Shown: positions 48,865-63,850, counted from the first letter of the stretch. The stretch: DNA of 63,949 nt from Darksidea phi (GCA_030770425.1 JASJFT010000246.1:1-63949), one strand, 5' to 3'. The notes: generated by a model from the letters alone, not told the origin. Translations and numbers: made by a program.

Positions 48865-51800
48865 CCTTAACTATCTAGTAGGTAGAAATAGCTAATTACG
48901 ATAGTAGGGGAAGAAACTTAATAAAGCGAAGTAATATAACTATTAACTTAGGTCGAACCCTTAGAGGTAGAAAGCTATAGGAAATTTAGTTCCCTAAAAG
49001 AAAGTATAATTATAGAAAACTTTAAAAGGGTTATTAAGAATTAGTATATATTTAAGAAGAAGAAAAATATATTAAAAGTTTAACTTATAAAGTTAATTAT
49101 TTAACTTTAAAGATATATAAGTAAACTATTAAAGCTTAGAGAATTAAAGAAGTTTAATAGAATAAGGTCGAAGCTTAGGGGATTTTTAGCTAATATAGTA
49201 ATCTATCTTAACCTTAATAGGATAAAACTATTTACTAAAAGTAATAAAGTATTATTTATAGTAGTCTAGTTTATAGAAAAAACTATTAATTAGTTTAAGA
49301 TATATCTAAATAAATAACTATAATTACTAAAGGCTTAGTAAAGTAATAAAATAAAAGCTATCTTCTTAAGTTATAAGTACTTTAAGAATAAATTATATAT
49401 TATCTTTAAAAATATTAATTTAAAAAGATTAGTAAAATAAAAAATTATATATTTTAAATAAATAAAATCTACTATAATCTATACGTCTAAGTTTAAATAA
49501 CTTACTATTAAGATTTAATAAGAAGAGATAGTTCTTATATTATAATACTATAAAGGACTAAAAGACTATATCTATTATAAAATAATTTAAATAGAATAAC
49601 CCTAGACTATAAGAAGACTAATTAAATAAGCTATTAAGATCGATAATAACCTCTATCTCTAGAACCTAGAGAGAAAGGAAAAGATTAAATTCTATAAGAA
49701 AAAGAAGAAAGAAAAATACTATAGACTAGAGGTAATAATCCTAAAGGCTAGTTTAGAGCTTAAGAAAGAAAAATAGAACTCTAAAAAATAAGAGCTTTAT
49801 AAAAAGTAAGTATACTTTAAATATAAAAAGTAAAGATATCTAGTAAAAGACTATAGATTAAGTCTAAGAAAAGAGAAATTCTAATATACTTAGTAAGGTA
49901 AAAGGGATAGAATAATTATAATATAAGAATATAATATTATATATTAGATAACTTATATATATAATTAGTATAAGACGTACTATAAAGCTAAGTTAAATAC
50001 TAGCTATTAGTTATAGAAATAATAGGTAGCTATAACTTAGGAGTCTTAAAGAAGAGTTTTATTCTTACTAAAAGTATAAGAAAAAGTACTTAAGAAAGAC
50101 TTATTTATAAAGTAGAAAGATTTTAATAATACCCTAGATATATTATTATAAATAATTAATAATAGTAATAAGTCCTTAGAATTAGAAGAAGAAAACCTAG
50201 TTATAATATATAAGAATACTAGATATTTATAAATAATTCGACTATCTAAAAAAGAAATAAAACTAATACTAAAACTTAATATAACTTATACTTAAGTCTT
50301 ATAGTTTATAAAAAAAACTATAATATCTATAATAATATAAGAGATTTATAAGGAATAATCTAGATTTTATCTAATATACCGACTATTTAAAGACTTTAAA
50401 TAATAGATTAAATAAAACTTTATTATTATAGATCTTATACCTAATTAAGAAACTTAAAAAGAGATACGATATATTATAAAAATAGTTAATAAAGAATAAC
50501 TATAATATATAATAATTAAATAATAGATTTCTATAAGAACGACCTCTATAAAATATAATAACTAGAGATATAAGATTAATCTAGAAGATAATCTATAATA
50601 TAAAATAAGATATCTAGTATACTTTAAGATTATATAAATCTTATATATATAAAGAGAATATAGACTCTATAAGAAAGTAAAATAAAAGAATAACTACTAT
50701 CTAGTAAAGAACTATAATAAAAGGACTACTTAAGTAATTATACTAAAAGTAGTATATAGATAGTAATAATCTAAGAATTAGTAATAAAAGGAATATATAT
50801 AAATTATACTAGGACTACTTCTACTCTTAAACTATATTCTAGAAAGATTATAGTACGAATATCTAGAGAATAAATATCTAAAGTATATTTAGACTAAAAT
50901 TAATATAAAGTATTAACTAAAGAAGATAAGAATTTAAGGAACTAAAGGATAGAATTATATCTACCTTTAAGAAACCTATTAGAAAAGAATAATTACTACT
51001 CTAATTAATAATAGAGCTATAAGAAACTTTATTAGTAAAGACTTTATCTAATAAAAGAAGATTTCTTAGTAATAGAAATAATATCCTAGTATTATATATA
51101 CTATCGAAGGGGAACCCTTTAATAAATCTATAATATATAAAATTAAAGATAAATTTAGTCTATATAATTAGAAGAAGGAAAACGAGATATTTAATATTAT
51201 TAAAATATTAGAAGACTAAGATATAATCTTAGGGATACTATAGCTATAAGAAGCTAATTCTTATATTAGATAGATAAACTAGTAAATAATATTTCTATAA
51301 AGAGCTAATATAACTAAAGAAGAAGACTATAGTATTCTAGAATATTATAAGGAATAGGAAAAGTTATTTTAAGAATCTAAAGAAAGTCTACTCTAGTACT
51401 AGTCTTAGGACTATATAATTCTACTTTAAGAAGAAAAGACTCTAGGATTTAAACTAATCTATAAATTAATAAAGAATAAAAAGATTATTATAGTAAAATA
51501 TCTTAAAGAAAACCTTATAAAGAAATATATTTAATATTTAAATTTATCTATAGGATACCCGATTCTTTTTATACCTAAGAAGGGTACTATAGAACTACGA
51601 CTATATATTAATTACTAAATACTTAATAATATTATAATTAAGAACTAATATCCCCTACCTCTAATATTAGAAATATAGGATTAATTAAGAAAAGCTAAAT
51701 AGTTTATATAACTAGATATTTAAAATATATACTACTAGATTAGAATTAAGAAAGACGAAGAATAGAAAATAGCTTTTAAAACTAAGAAAGAACTATATAA

Positions 51801-54800
51801 GTACTAAGTAATATCCTTTAAACTTACTAATATACCTATAATATTCTAAAAATAGATTAATAATATTTTATAAAACTATCTTAACTAGTTCGTAATAGTA
51901 TATCTTAATAATATTCTAATCTATTCCGAAATAAAAAAGAAATATAAAGAATATATAAAGAAAGTTCTATAAATACTTAAAAAAGTATAACTATACTTTT
52001 ATCTATAAAAATATAAATTTTATATATAAGAAATAGAGTTTCTAAAATTTATTATTAGATTAGAAGAGATTAAAGTAGATCTAAAATAAATTAAGAAAAT
52101 TAAAGAATAGCTAATATTTAAGAATTTTAAGAAGCTATAATTATTCCTAGAATTCTATAACTTTTATTAGAAATTAATACTATAATAAAGTATAATAACG
52201 GTACTACTTATATAATTTATAAGAAATGACTAATTCTTTAAATAAAAGGAAGAGTACTAACGAGCTTTTAAGAAGATTAAAGAATAGTTTATTAAGAAAT
52301 CTATAATTAAGATATATAATCTAAAAGAACTATTAATTATTAAGATAGATATATTAGACTATATAATAGAAGTAATATTACTATAAAAAGATAATAAAGA
52401 TAATCTTCGACTAGTATACTACTTCTTATAGAAGATATTACTAGTCGAACTTAACTATAATATCTATAATAAAGAATTATTAGTAATTATTAAAGTTTTA
52501 AAGGAATAGAGATCTAATCTATAAGAATTTAAATACTTTATTATAATCTATATAGATTATAAGAATCTAATAAAATTCTTAATAAATAAATCTTTAATTA
52601 GAAAATAGATATAATAGGTATATACCCTTATAACTTATAATATTAGGATTATATATACTAAGAAATTAGAAAATAAATAAGTAAACGCGCTTAGTAGAAG
52701 ACCTAATTATTAAAGGACGAAGAAACTTAGTATAGTAATTCTTAAACTATAGCTAGATAGAATAATTACTTATAACTACCTAAAGTTAGTAAAAATATAA
52801 GAAATAATACTCGAATTAAAAGGAAATAAATAGATTTAATAGATCTATATAACTATTATAAAAGTAATAGATAAATAAAATAAAATTTAAGAAGTAATTT
52901 AAGAAAAGAAAAGAATTATTTATATATTCTAAAAAGTCTATATTCTTAAGATAATATAAAAAGAATTTATTAGATAATATTATAAAGTACTAGTATATAG
53001 ATATTAAGAAGTAGAAAAAACTTTTAAATAATTAATAAGAACGTACTACTTCTTATATATAAGATAACTAGTTACCTAAGTCTTTATAGAATATATAAAC
53101 TATTACTATAATAAATATATAAGATATATACTCTATAGAATATTATAACTAATAAAGAATATAGAAGAATTATAAAAGATTATAACTATAGACTTTATTA
53201 CGTAATTACTATATTCTAAGAAACTAATAATAGAAGTATTCTATAATACTATATTAATAGTAGTAAATAAGCTTATAAAGTATATTTACTTTATCCTATA
53301 TATAGATAAAGAAAATACTATAGAATAACTTACTTATACCTTACTAAGATATATATTTAATAAATATAGAATACTAGATAAAATAATTTTAGATAGAAAT
53401 ATTAAGTTTATAGTAAAGTTTTAGTAAACCCTTATAACTAAATTAGAAATAAAATATAATATATTAACTATATACTATCTATAAATAGACGGACTAATAG
53501 AATAAATAAATTAAATAGTAGAATAATATCTTAAATATTATCTAAACTATTACTAGAATAATTAGATTATACTTTTACTTATAATATAATTTATATATAA
53601 TAGTTTATAATATAGTATAATAAAAATAATATCTTTCTTTATAAACTATAGAATCGAACTAGAAATATATAAAGAATCTAAGTAACTTTAGTCTTATAGC
53701 TAGAATAGAGAAGAAATAGTAAAAATTATTCTATAAATATACTAATAACTTAAAAAAGATAGAGAATTCCTTTAAAATAAAATAAATAAATATTATAATA
53801 AGAAATAAAAGAAATTATCTACTTTTAAAGAGGGAGAAAAGGTATAGTTATTATAAAAAAATATTAAAAGTAAGTAATCTAATAGTAAACTAGACTATAC
53901 TAAGATTAGACTTTATAAGATTAAGAAATAAGTCTTATCTATAAATTACTAACTAAGACTATTCTTATAAATAAAAATTTATTTTATATTTTATATTAGC
54001 TTACTAGAAAAAGTACTATAGAATACTAAACTAGTAGTATATAAAGTAGATATATATAAAGAAGATCTTAAAGAATAAAAAGTAGAAAGAATCCTAAATA
54101 AAGATATTAGAAATAGAAAAAACTACTATCTAATTTAATAGTAGGGGATAGACGAGAATAAAAAATTATAAAAATAAATCTAAGAATCTAAAGATAATCT
54201 TAATTATTCTAAGAAGCTTATAGAGTACTAAAACTATAATCCTAAAGAAAATTTAAAGATAAAATAAGTTTATCTTATAGTAAATTAAGAAGATTAATAT
54301 TACTTATAATATAGTAAAAGATATTTAATAAATTAAAAGAAGTAATATTATTTATAATATTATAAGTAATATCTAGAGTAGTTAGAAAGACCTCTAGATC
54401 TTTCTACTATCCTAATTATTAAAGCTCTACCTTCTCTTTATCTAGCTTAGCTTCTAGTACCTAGGATTATACTATTAACTTCTTATAAAGAACTACTCTC
54501 TACTTCTCTAAATAATATACTTATATCTAAATCTTTACTAGTTTATTAAAAAGCTTATTTTAAGCTTTCTAAATCTTTTTTAGTTACTATTAAAGTTTCT
54601 CTTTTATATAGTTAATAGATCTTATTAATAATAATAAGCCCTAATATATAAGTTTTACTACTTAATATAGATAAACCTTCTAATAATAAAATACTAGATA
54701 TATAATAAGAATCTTATATATTAGTATAAATATATATTTTATAATATTTACTATCTTTAAATAAAATAATATATAGTATTCCTAACTATAAATAATAATT

Positions 54801-54980
54801 ATAAAGAAATATTTTAGAATCGTAATAAAGAATTTTATTAATAAGAGTAATATATTCTTAAGTTTTATATAATATTATAATAGATAATAATAACCTCTTA
54901 AGGTAGAATCTTAATACTAATATAACTAAATACTAGATTTAAAATAACCTCTAAATCGAAGGTTTAGAGAGGGGAGATAG

Positions 54981-55444
54981 TATTATAAACTAAATATATA
55001 CTATAGAATAATAATAAGAAGAGCTATCTAAGATTAAACCTATTACTAGTTCTAATATAGAATATAATAATTATAACTATAATATAAATAATAATTAATA
55101 TAGATAGCTTTATTAGGAAGTTACGTAATAGATTTATATCTTAGTAAGAATAGATTTAAGGATTATATAATAGCTTAGTAGATCTATTAGAATAAAGCTA
55201 TAGAGCTATAGCTTAGTAGATCTATAGATATAGAGCTATAGATTTAAGAAAACTAAATTAATATATAATAACTATAAATCTTCTAGATAAATCTTACTTC
55301 GATATAGTTAATTCGAATCTAAATTAATTCTTATATATTAATATAATTAAACTATTACTTCTTATTCTAATTTCTTCTTTCCTATCTTAAGTATAAATCC
55401 TAAATAAGACTAAATAACCTATTAGACCTAGACCTCGTTTAATA
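54981..55444 (+). repeat. GypA LTR 3
   Basis: 464 bp. Its 3' end 'cctcgtttaata' is followed directly by the RNase H part of GypD. Confidence 0.85.
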
Positions 55445-55742
55445 TTATAAAAGCTAAGTATAAGATTAAGATTATTATAGACTACTAAAATCTTATAAGT
55501 TTTATAACTATAAAGAAACTTAATTAATAATAATTCTAATAGTTAGAATTACTAGTAGATTATAACTTTAAGATAAGTTACTAACTAGAAATATTAAATA
55601 AAGTAGTAGATACTCTTAGTAGAAGATTAGATCTTTAAGAGACTAACGAATCTATTATATATAAATTAGTTCTATAAAAGAAATCTAATAAAACTCTTAT
55701 TTATAACTATATAAAGCTAGTAAAGATTATAATAATAATAGA
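55445..55742 (+). mobile_element. GypD Ty3/Gypsy pol fragment (RNase H end), left of the nested GypC
   Basis: One plus frame reads as the end of a gypsy RNase H, including the degenerate equivalent of 'YRPE.LN..VDALSRR' at about 55,575-55,630, with RIP-type stops only. The frame continues after the GypC insertion at 63,494 into the integrase zinc-binding region, so the two pieces are one element split by GypC. Confidence 0.7.
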
Positions 55743-55923
55743 TATAATAGACTTAATCTAGAATAGAACTCCTTATCTTAGAGATCTTAGATCTTTTCTT
55801 CGAAGTAGTCTACTATAAAGTAGATTCCCTCTTATATAAAATTATTATCTAGAGCTCTTATAACTTCTTATTAATTTATTTATATTCTACCTAGTATATA
55901 TTCTTAAGATTCTATCTCTTATA
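55743..55923 (+). repeat. GypC 5' LTR
   Basis: 181 bp, aligned with 63,313-63,493 without net indel. Confidence 0.8.
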
Positions 55924-58900
55924 TTAAATTAATTAATCTTTTTATTAACTTTACTAGATTATAAGATCTATAAATACTAGATAAAAATAATATTCTATTA
56001 TATAATCTATATAATATTATAATAAATAACTATAAGTATACCCCTATACTATAACTAAGTAATATAATAAATATAAAATCTTCTATAATAATAGATCTAG
56101 ATAGTATTCTAGTACTAGGACTTATTAATATAGTCTAGACTTAATAAAATAAAGAATATAATAATACTTAGATTAAGTAAACTCTAATAAAGTATCTATA
56201 AGAAAGATATTTTATAAAGAAGAAAGCTTAAGTTAAAATATATCTAGTAAAAGTTATAATAAAAAGTAAATAGACGAACTAGTCTAATATAGAGTAACTC
56301 TTTAATATTACTATCTAAAAGATTCTTATAATAATAAAAGATATAAGTAAATATATAAATATTTTTAAAGTAACTTATACTCTTATCTTTATTATATTCT
56401 TTAATATTACTACTACTAGATCTACGTATCCCCCTTCGCTAAGAATATTCTTCTCTTCCTTTTTAATAACTTCTACTATACTACTCTAGATAGTTATATA
56501 GATAGGGCGAAGAACTAAGATTCTAAACTTTAATTACTTTAAAGAAACTCGATAAGATTAATAGTAGTTTAAAATATAGATAAACTATAAACTATAAAAT
56601 AATAACTTTAAAGAAGATTATAAAGTAGAATATATTTTTAGTAGATTAAAGAGTATTACTTTAGATATAAATATATTATAAATAGATAAGAACTCTTATA
56701 GTACTTTAGAGGTATTCTAGAAGTTCCTAAATAACTAATTCTCTAACCCCCTTATTAATAAAAGAGCTTAGAATAAGCTTTAAATATTTTAATAAAAGTA
56801 GATATTATTATATATCTTTAATACTAAGTTTATACGTCTAATAAATAATATTAAAAAAGTAAATAATTATAGTAATCTAAAAAGTATTTATCTATATACT
56901 TTATAATCGAACCTCCGCGATCGTATAATTATAGTAAAAGTATCTTAGAATTAGACTATTAACTAACTTATAAATTAAGTAGTTAGAATTAAGAAAAATA
57001 TCTTTAAAAATAAGATTTCCTAGTCTATTTATTCCTTCTACTAGTACGAAGATATAATAGATTAGAAGCCTATATACTTATATTCTAATTAAATAAAGCT
57101 AATAAATCTAAAAGAGAATTAAAAGAAGAAAAAGGTATACTAGATCTCTAAAGAAGAAATAAAATAAAAATAAAAAGAAGAAAAATACTTTTATTATAGA
57201 AAGAGTAATTATATCTTAAAGAGGTACTAATTTACTTTAGTATTATCTCTAGTCTTTACTAGAGTTAAATATAAGTTACCTAGGATAGAAGATAAGCCTT
57301 TAGAAAAAGAGGACTTAGAAAATTAAAGTCTTTTAGCTAAAATTACTACTAAGAGAAAAAGTTAGAAACTTTAAAATTAGGAAGAATAATTAAGAGTTTT
57401 ATAAAGTTCTAAAGAAAATAGTTAGATAGAAGTCTAATTATAGTATATTTACTTATAAATAAAGTTATATTTATATCTATTATAATTAACTCTAGTTATC
57501 TTATATTTAGATTTATATTCTTATTCTTTACTTAAAAAAGTAACTTAAAGAGTATAAAATTACCTAGAAGTTAACCTATTATAGGGATAGATAGAAAAAG
57601 ATTAATATTAAAGAATATATTAAAGAGATATAGTTATATATATCTAATAAAGATAATAAGTATAATATAATTCTAAAAAGACTATAAATTAATAAAAATA
57701 GTATAATTCTAGTTTCTATAAAGAAATCTATTTACTTATACTTAACTAAAGCTAGAGTAAGAAGTAAAGAAAGAAAAAAAACTAGCTATAAAGCTCTAGG
57801 TTATAAAAGTACTAATCTTTATAACTCTAGTATAGAGATTTAAGAGAAAAAGTAATATATTATATACTTTTATAATCTTAATAGTAAATATCTAAAAAAC
57901 TTTTACTTTAAAAAAGAAATTAGACTTAAGAGAACTTCTTCCTCTCTTTATAAAGGATTTATATAGAATCTTCCTATAAAAAGAAGTAAATAAGTTACTA
58001 CTATATTAAGAAAGTAGTATAGACTATATAATTAAACTAATTAAAAAGAATAAAAAGATACTAGAAGTTCTATAGGAACCCTTATATAGTATATTAAAAA
58101 AGAAGCTTCTTATTCTATAAAAAGAATTAACTTTCTACCTTAATAAAGAATTTATTTATATAAGTAAATCTAGTATAACTACTTCTATACTCTTTATAAG
58201 GAAACTAAGAGAAGACCTCTAATTTTACGTAGACTACTAAGTACTAAATATAATAATATAGAAGAATTACTATTTACTTCTTCTTATTAAAGAAATTCTT
58301 AAATAGATTAAAAAGATTAAATAATATATTAAACTAGATATTATCTAGACCTTCTATAAAATCTAAATTATTAAGAAAGATAAGTAGAAGACTACTTTTT
58401 ATATATACTTTAAATTATATAAGTAGCTAGTTACTCTATTTAAATTAGTAAATATACCTAGTATCTTCTAAAGATATATTAACTTTATACTTTATAAATT
58501 TATTAATAATTTTTATTCTATATTTATTAATAATATCTTTATCTACTTCTTTAAGAGTAAGAAGAACTACAAAGCTAAGATCTAAGAAGTAATTAAGAAG
58601 CTAGAAGCTACGAACCTATACCTAGATATTAAGAAAAGTAAATTTAGTATAAAGAAGATCTAGTATCTTAGTTATATTATTAAGATAGAGAAGAGAATTA
58701 ATATAAATCTAAAAAAGATTAAAGTTATTTAAGAGTAGGTTCTTCTAATATCTATTAAAGATATCTAGAGTTTTATTAGATTTACTAACTTTTATTATTA
58801 GTTTATTAAGAATTTTTCTAAGATTATAACTTTACTTATTAAATTAATAAGTAAGAATACGAAGTTTATATAAAAAAAAAAGTAGAAAGCTTTTAAAATT

Positions 58901-61900
58901 CTAAAGAGTATATTTACTATAAAATCTATACTAGTTTATTTTAATCTAGAATTAGAAACTATCTTAGAAGTAAATATCTTTAAATAGACTATAGATAGAA
59001 TACTATTCTAGATTAAAACTAATAAAGTTATAAGAATAATAGTTTACTTCTTAGTAAAGAACTTATTAATAGAGAGTAACTATACTATCTATAATAAAGA
59101 ATTACTTACTATTATTAAATATATAGAGGAATAGAATAGTAAACTCTAAGTAGTACCCTATATTAAAATAATAATAAATTATAGAAATCTAAAGTACTTT
59201 ACTATAGCTAGATAACTTAATAAAAGATATATCTATTAATTAGATATTTTAAGCTAAATTAATATAACCCTAGAATATTACCTAGAAAGTACTAATATTA
59301 AAACGAATATCTTATTTTATAGAGAATAAGATATATTATAAGATAGTTTAAATAAAAGAATAAAGTTATAGTACTTTTAATTACTATAGTTTATAGAATC
59401 GAAATGTTTAAAAGTATTATTAACTCTAGTTATTAGAGTTCTCCCTATAAAACTTCTAGGAGGAGAAGATATCTTTATCTCTTTACTATTCTTAATTCTA
59501 TTAAATCTAGAAATATTATAAAATCCTATAGTTAAAGAAGATACTACCTACTAGGAGGCCTAAATAGTAATTTATACTAGTTCTTAGAAATTTCCCTCTT
59601 ATCTAGACCTAAAAGTCTTCCTAAGTAAGTATAGTTTAGATAAGAAGAACTAGATAATCTTTTAAAAGAGAAAGTAAATCCTTAACTCTAAACCCCTACG
59701 TACTCGTCTAATATCTATAGTATATAACGGATTAATTACGAGATACCCTAGACGAAAATCTACTTACTAAATCCTAGCCTAAGATTTCTTCTAATCTAGA
59801 ATATCTACTACTATTTAAACTTATATCTAGAACTATAATATCTATAAAAGAACTAAACTATAAAGAGAATTAAAGAGAAGACTATTATATTCTCTTCTTC
59901 TACTAGATTATATTTAGAAGGAGATTTTAATAGATTTTATTATAAATCTTTTAAAAAATAAGAGGTACTATAATCTTATAGTAGTTATAGACTAACTTAG
60001 TAAGAATATTACTCTTATCCTCTTACTAAATATTAGGATAAAAATTATAGTAAAAGTCTTTATTAAGAAGATAGTTATATACTACTAGCTCCTAAATATA
60101 ATAATATTAAATTAAGGTAGTTAATTTATAGAAGACTTCTAGACGTATCTTTATAATAGATTAAATATTATCTAATACCTTTCTATAATATTTTACCTTA
60201 AGATAGATAATTTAATAGAATAAATAAATAGTATAGTAGAAATCTACTTTTACTAATTTATAAACTAGGATTAGAGTAATTAAGTAAGCTTATACCCTAT
60301 AGCTTAAATAATAATTAAGAATAAAAATATAACTTTAACTAAAGTAAGTCCCTTCTTTTTATAATATAGTTATAATATAGACTCTATTTAATAGAATACT
60401 AAAGTAAATACCCTAAACTAATACTATATCCCCCTCTTTCTAAAGTAAATAGTAAAAAGTATAGTTAGGAAATTCTACGAAATATTTAAGTAGATATAAT
60501 TAAGTATAATAGTAACTTAATAGAAGTAGAAGTCTTAAGCTAATAAAAGAAGATAAGAAGTACCTATACTTTATATAAAAGATAAGATATAATTATAATA
60601 TAATATATAATTATCTAATTTCTAGTCTAATAAGAAACTTAATTAGAAGAATATAAAGTTCTAAATAATATATATAATCTTTCTTACTAATATAGAACTA
60701 AATACCCTCTTAGATATATATTTAATATTTTATATTAATAGACTTCGTCTTACTTTATAAAATCCTCTTTTTAATTAAATTAATAATAACTAGTAACCCC
60801 TCTCTATTAAAGTCGAAGAGGAAGAAGAATAGAAAGTAAAAGATATTATAAGTAAGAAATTTCGAAGAAGAGATTAAGGCGAAGTAATTTACTATAAAGT
60901 TAAATAAAAAGGCTATATTATAATAATATAGGAGCTAGCTTCTAATTTAAAAGGTACTATAGTATTAATCTAATAGAAAGAAGCCTTCGTCCTATTAAGA
61001 AATAAGAATAGAATTCTTTCTATCTACTTTAAAAGAGGAGTAGAACTACTATATATATTCTAATACCTCTAGAACGAGAATAGATATAAGAATAGAAATA
61101 TAACCTATAATTATCTAAGTAGTATTATAATCGGATTTCTAAGAATATAGAAAAGAAGTTATTAGATTAAGTTTATAAGTAAGTTTTTATATTAAAACTA
61201 TAGAAATAGAAATATTATTCGAAAATATTAATTCTAAAAAGTATTAGGAATAAATATAAAAAAGTAAATATTCTTAAGATTTATAAGAACGTTTTATCTA
61301 AAAAGATTATAAAGTATAAAAGAGATTAAATAGTAAAAAAGCTTAATAGTAAATCTTTATAGAGATAGTAGTTTCTAAATCTATATATAGACGAGTATCT
61401 AGATAATTATTTAACTATTAGAAGGGAAATATTACTTTAGTATATAAGAGAAGATTACTTAAAATAAAGAATATAAAATAGAGATAAATTTAGCTAAGAA
61501 CTATAATAATATTTCTAATTTATAGGAACTACTTAAGATATATATTAGAATATAATTAAATTATTTTAGGAAACTATTATATAAAAAGAACTATTTTATA
61601 GTAAAGAAAGAGGGCTAAACTAAGTTATAAGCCTACTCTAGAGAATATATTAAGTACTAATAATATTACTTTATTCTCTTAATCTTATTATAGTAATATA
61701 AATAACATATTAGGCTTATATTATCTTTAATTAAAGCTTTCTTATTACTAAAAGACTTTATACTAGCTAATACTTTAATTTTAAATAAACTCTAGTCGTA
61801 GTAATATTATATAATTCTAACTATAGTACTTATATTAAACTTAATTTTCTTAAACTACTTAATAATCTCTATCTAAGATATATTAGTCCTAGATAAGAAC

Positions 61901-63312
61901 TAAGTTTAGAAAGAAATTTACTATTAATATCTTAACTATAATAGAGATATCCTATAGTACTAGAAAGATATCGTCGAAAATCTTATTATTACTACTAAAA
62001 TATTAAGAGGTTTTATTATTAGTATTAGCCTTAAAGATCTTATTATATATCTTATATTTTATAAATATATAGTTAACTACCTTCTTAACTAAATATTAGC
62101 TAGTTTATAATAACTAAATATTAATTAAAGTATTAAAGATATTTCTTTTATAGACTTTTAGACTAGAATTTCTAGAAGAGTATACTCTTCTATATTAAAA
62201 GCTACGAAGATATTAATATATATTATATAGGCCTTTATATAAGTTATATAACTAAATAATCTATTTTTACTAGTTTATAAAGTATAGTAATAGTACTCTA
62301 GCTTATCTATAGTTCCGCTATACTAAATATAGATAGTAATAAAGATACTAAAGATTATCTTCTTAAGAGTATCTTCTTTAATAGTAAACTAACTAGTATA
62401 GAAACTTAAACTAGACTTTTACTTTATATTCTTATAACTCTTAGAAAAAATCTCCTAAGCGCTATTCTATAATATATTAATTAGAAATATATAAGAAGAG
62501 TAGAGGAATAATCTATATTATTATTATTATTAAGGAAGCTCTTACTATTATTAATAATAAAGATACTTAGACTTTTATAATAAGGTTTCTTTATAATAAC
62601 TAACTTTTAGATCCTAGAGTTCTTAATATTATATAGCGTATAATTAGAACTCTTATAGTTATATTAAGAGGTTTTAAGAGAAGAAATACTATATTAATAT
62701 AAAGAGAAATTATACTTTAGAGTAGCTATATACGAGCTTTTAAACTACTTAAGAAGATCTTATAAAGATAATATTATAAAGTAAAATAGATATTAAAATA
62801 ATAGTAAACTAATAATAAAGTAGTAGAAGTAAAGTATAATAAATTAATAGTAATATAAAAGTAAGAACGAAAGAGTTAGAAAGGTTATTTTAAAAATAAA
62901 GAATAGATATAATATTTATATATATCTAGACGTTTATTATTATTCTATATAATAGAATAGTAAGAGAATCTTATTATAATCTATTATTACTAAAATATAA
63001 ATAAAGATAAAATTTACTATACTAAAATCTACTATATACTAAACTTTATTATAACTTTAATAATTATCTTTATATTAGAGGTTATATAAATAATAGATAT
63101 ATTATTTAAAAAAGTTTACTTTAAGACCCGACTAAAAATATCTTTAAAGAATAATAGCTAAATTTATTTAAGTAATATACTTTACTAGTATATTTATAAA
63201 GATAGTTATCTAGATAGTATATTTATATAAAGCTAGATTAAGTAGAAACTATTACTATACTATCTAATCTAAAAGTTAGCCCTCTAGTATATTAAAGGTA
63301 GAGAAGGAGGAT

Positions 63313-63493
63313 TATAATAAACTAGGCCTAGAATAGAACTTCTTATTCTAAAGACCTCGAACCTTTTCTTTAGAATAATCTACTATAAAGTAGGTTTCTT
63401 CTTATATAAAATTCTTATCTAGAGCTCTTATAGCTTCTTATTAATTTATTCGTATTCTATTTAGTATATACCCTTAGAATTCTACTACTTATA
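63313..63493 (+). repeat. GypC 3' LTR
   Basis: 181 bp, partner of 55,743-55,923. It follows a clear polypurine tract. Confidence 0.8.
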
Positions 63494-63850
63494 GTAGATA
63501 TTAAAGAAAAATAGTAGAAAAGGGTCTAAGAACTTATCTAAGGTAGTAATAAAGAAATAAAGAAAGATAAAATACTCTTTAATAAGAAAGAATACTCTAC
63601 TTTAAGAAATAACTTAAAAATAAGATTTTATATACTACTAAGTCTTAGAAGAGATCTTATATAGGAAATCTATAAGAGTAAGATACTAGAATATCTAGAA
63701 ATTAACGAAATAGTTAAATATATAGATAAAGAATACCTATTTACTAATATAAAAGAGAAAGTTTAGAAAGTAATAGATAACTATTTAAAATATTTTAAGA
63801 ATAAATCTAAGAGATATAAGTTTTATAGATTACTTTAACTATTAATACTA
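63494..63850 (+). mobile_element. GypD pol fragment (integrase zinc-binding region), right of the nested GypC
   Basis: It continues the GypD frame from 55,742. The segment at about 63,640-63,840 reads like the H2C2 zinc-binding region before a gypsy integrase core (LRRDLI..IYESK..EYLEI.E.VKYI, then VW-K-N-LKYFKDKSKRYK). The His and Cys positions have been converted to Tyr by RIP. It ends in the poly-T tract near the scaffold end. Confidence 0.65.

Larger units (their letters stand above)
41820..55444 (+). mobile_element. GypA tandem array: LTR-internal-LTR-internal-LTR, RIP-inactivated
   Basis: Three LTRs (41,820-42,284; 48,401-48,864; 54,981-55,444) separate two internal regions of exactly 6,116 bp each. 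Both internals end in the same polypurine tract (ggtttagagagg(a/g)gagatag) before the next LTR. Degraded plus-strand domains in copy 1 (copy 2 at +6,580) are: gag at about 42.7-43.1 kb; a zinc knuckle at 43,228-43,276; RT at about 45.0-45.6 kb; RNase H to about 46.1 kb; integrase with H2C2 and DDE blocks at about 46.3-47.1 kb; and a C-terminal chromodomain at about 47.49-47.69 kb. This identifies a chromovirus. Flanking 5-mers differ (AGAAC left, TTATA right), so the array probably arose by recombination between two copies rather than one insertion. Confidence 0.85.
55743..63493 (+). mobile_element. GypC Ty3/Gypsy retrotransposon (7.75 kb), nested in GypD, RIP-inactivated
   Basis: Two 181-bp LTRs (55,743-55,923 and 63,313-63,493) begin 'tataata(g/a)act' and end 'cttata'. 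The 3' LTR is preceded by the polypurine tract 'gagaaggaggat'. The target duplication is ATAGA on the left and GTAGA on the right, one RIP-type G-to-A apart. The plus strand retains RT (about 58.15-58.86 kb; FYVDYQVLN, IKLDIIQTF, then an active-site box changed to INNIF), RNase H (about 58.9-59.3 kb), an integrase core (about 59.9-60.5 kb) and a chromodomain (about 60.83-60.99 kb, YYKVK-KGY). The ~2.3 kb between chromodomain and 3' LTR is unassigned and may be a further insertion or a long 3' region. Confidence 0.8.
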
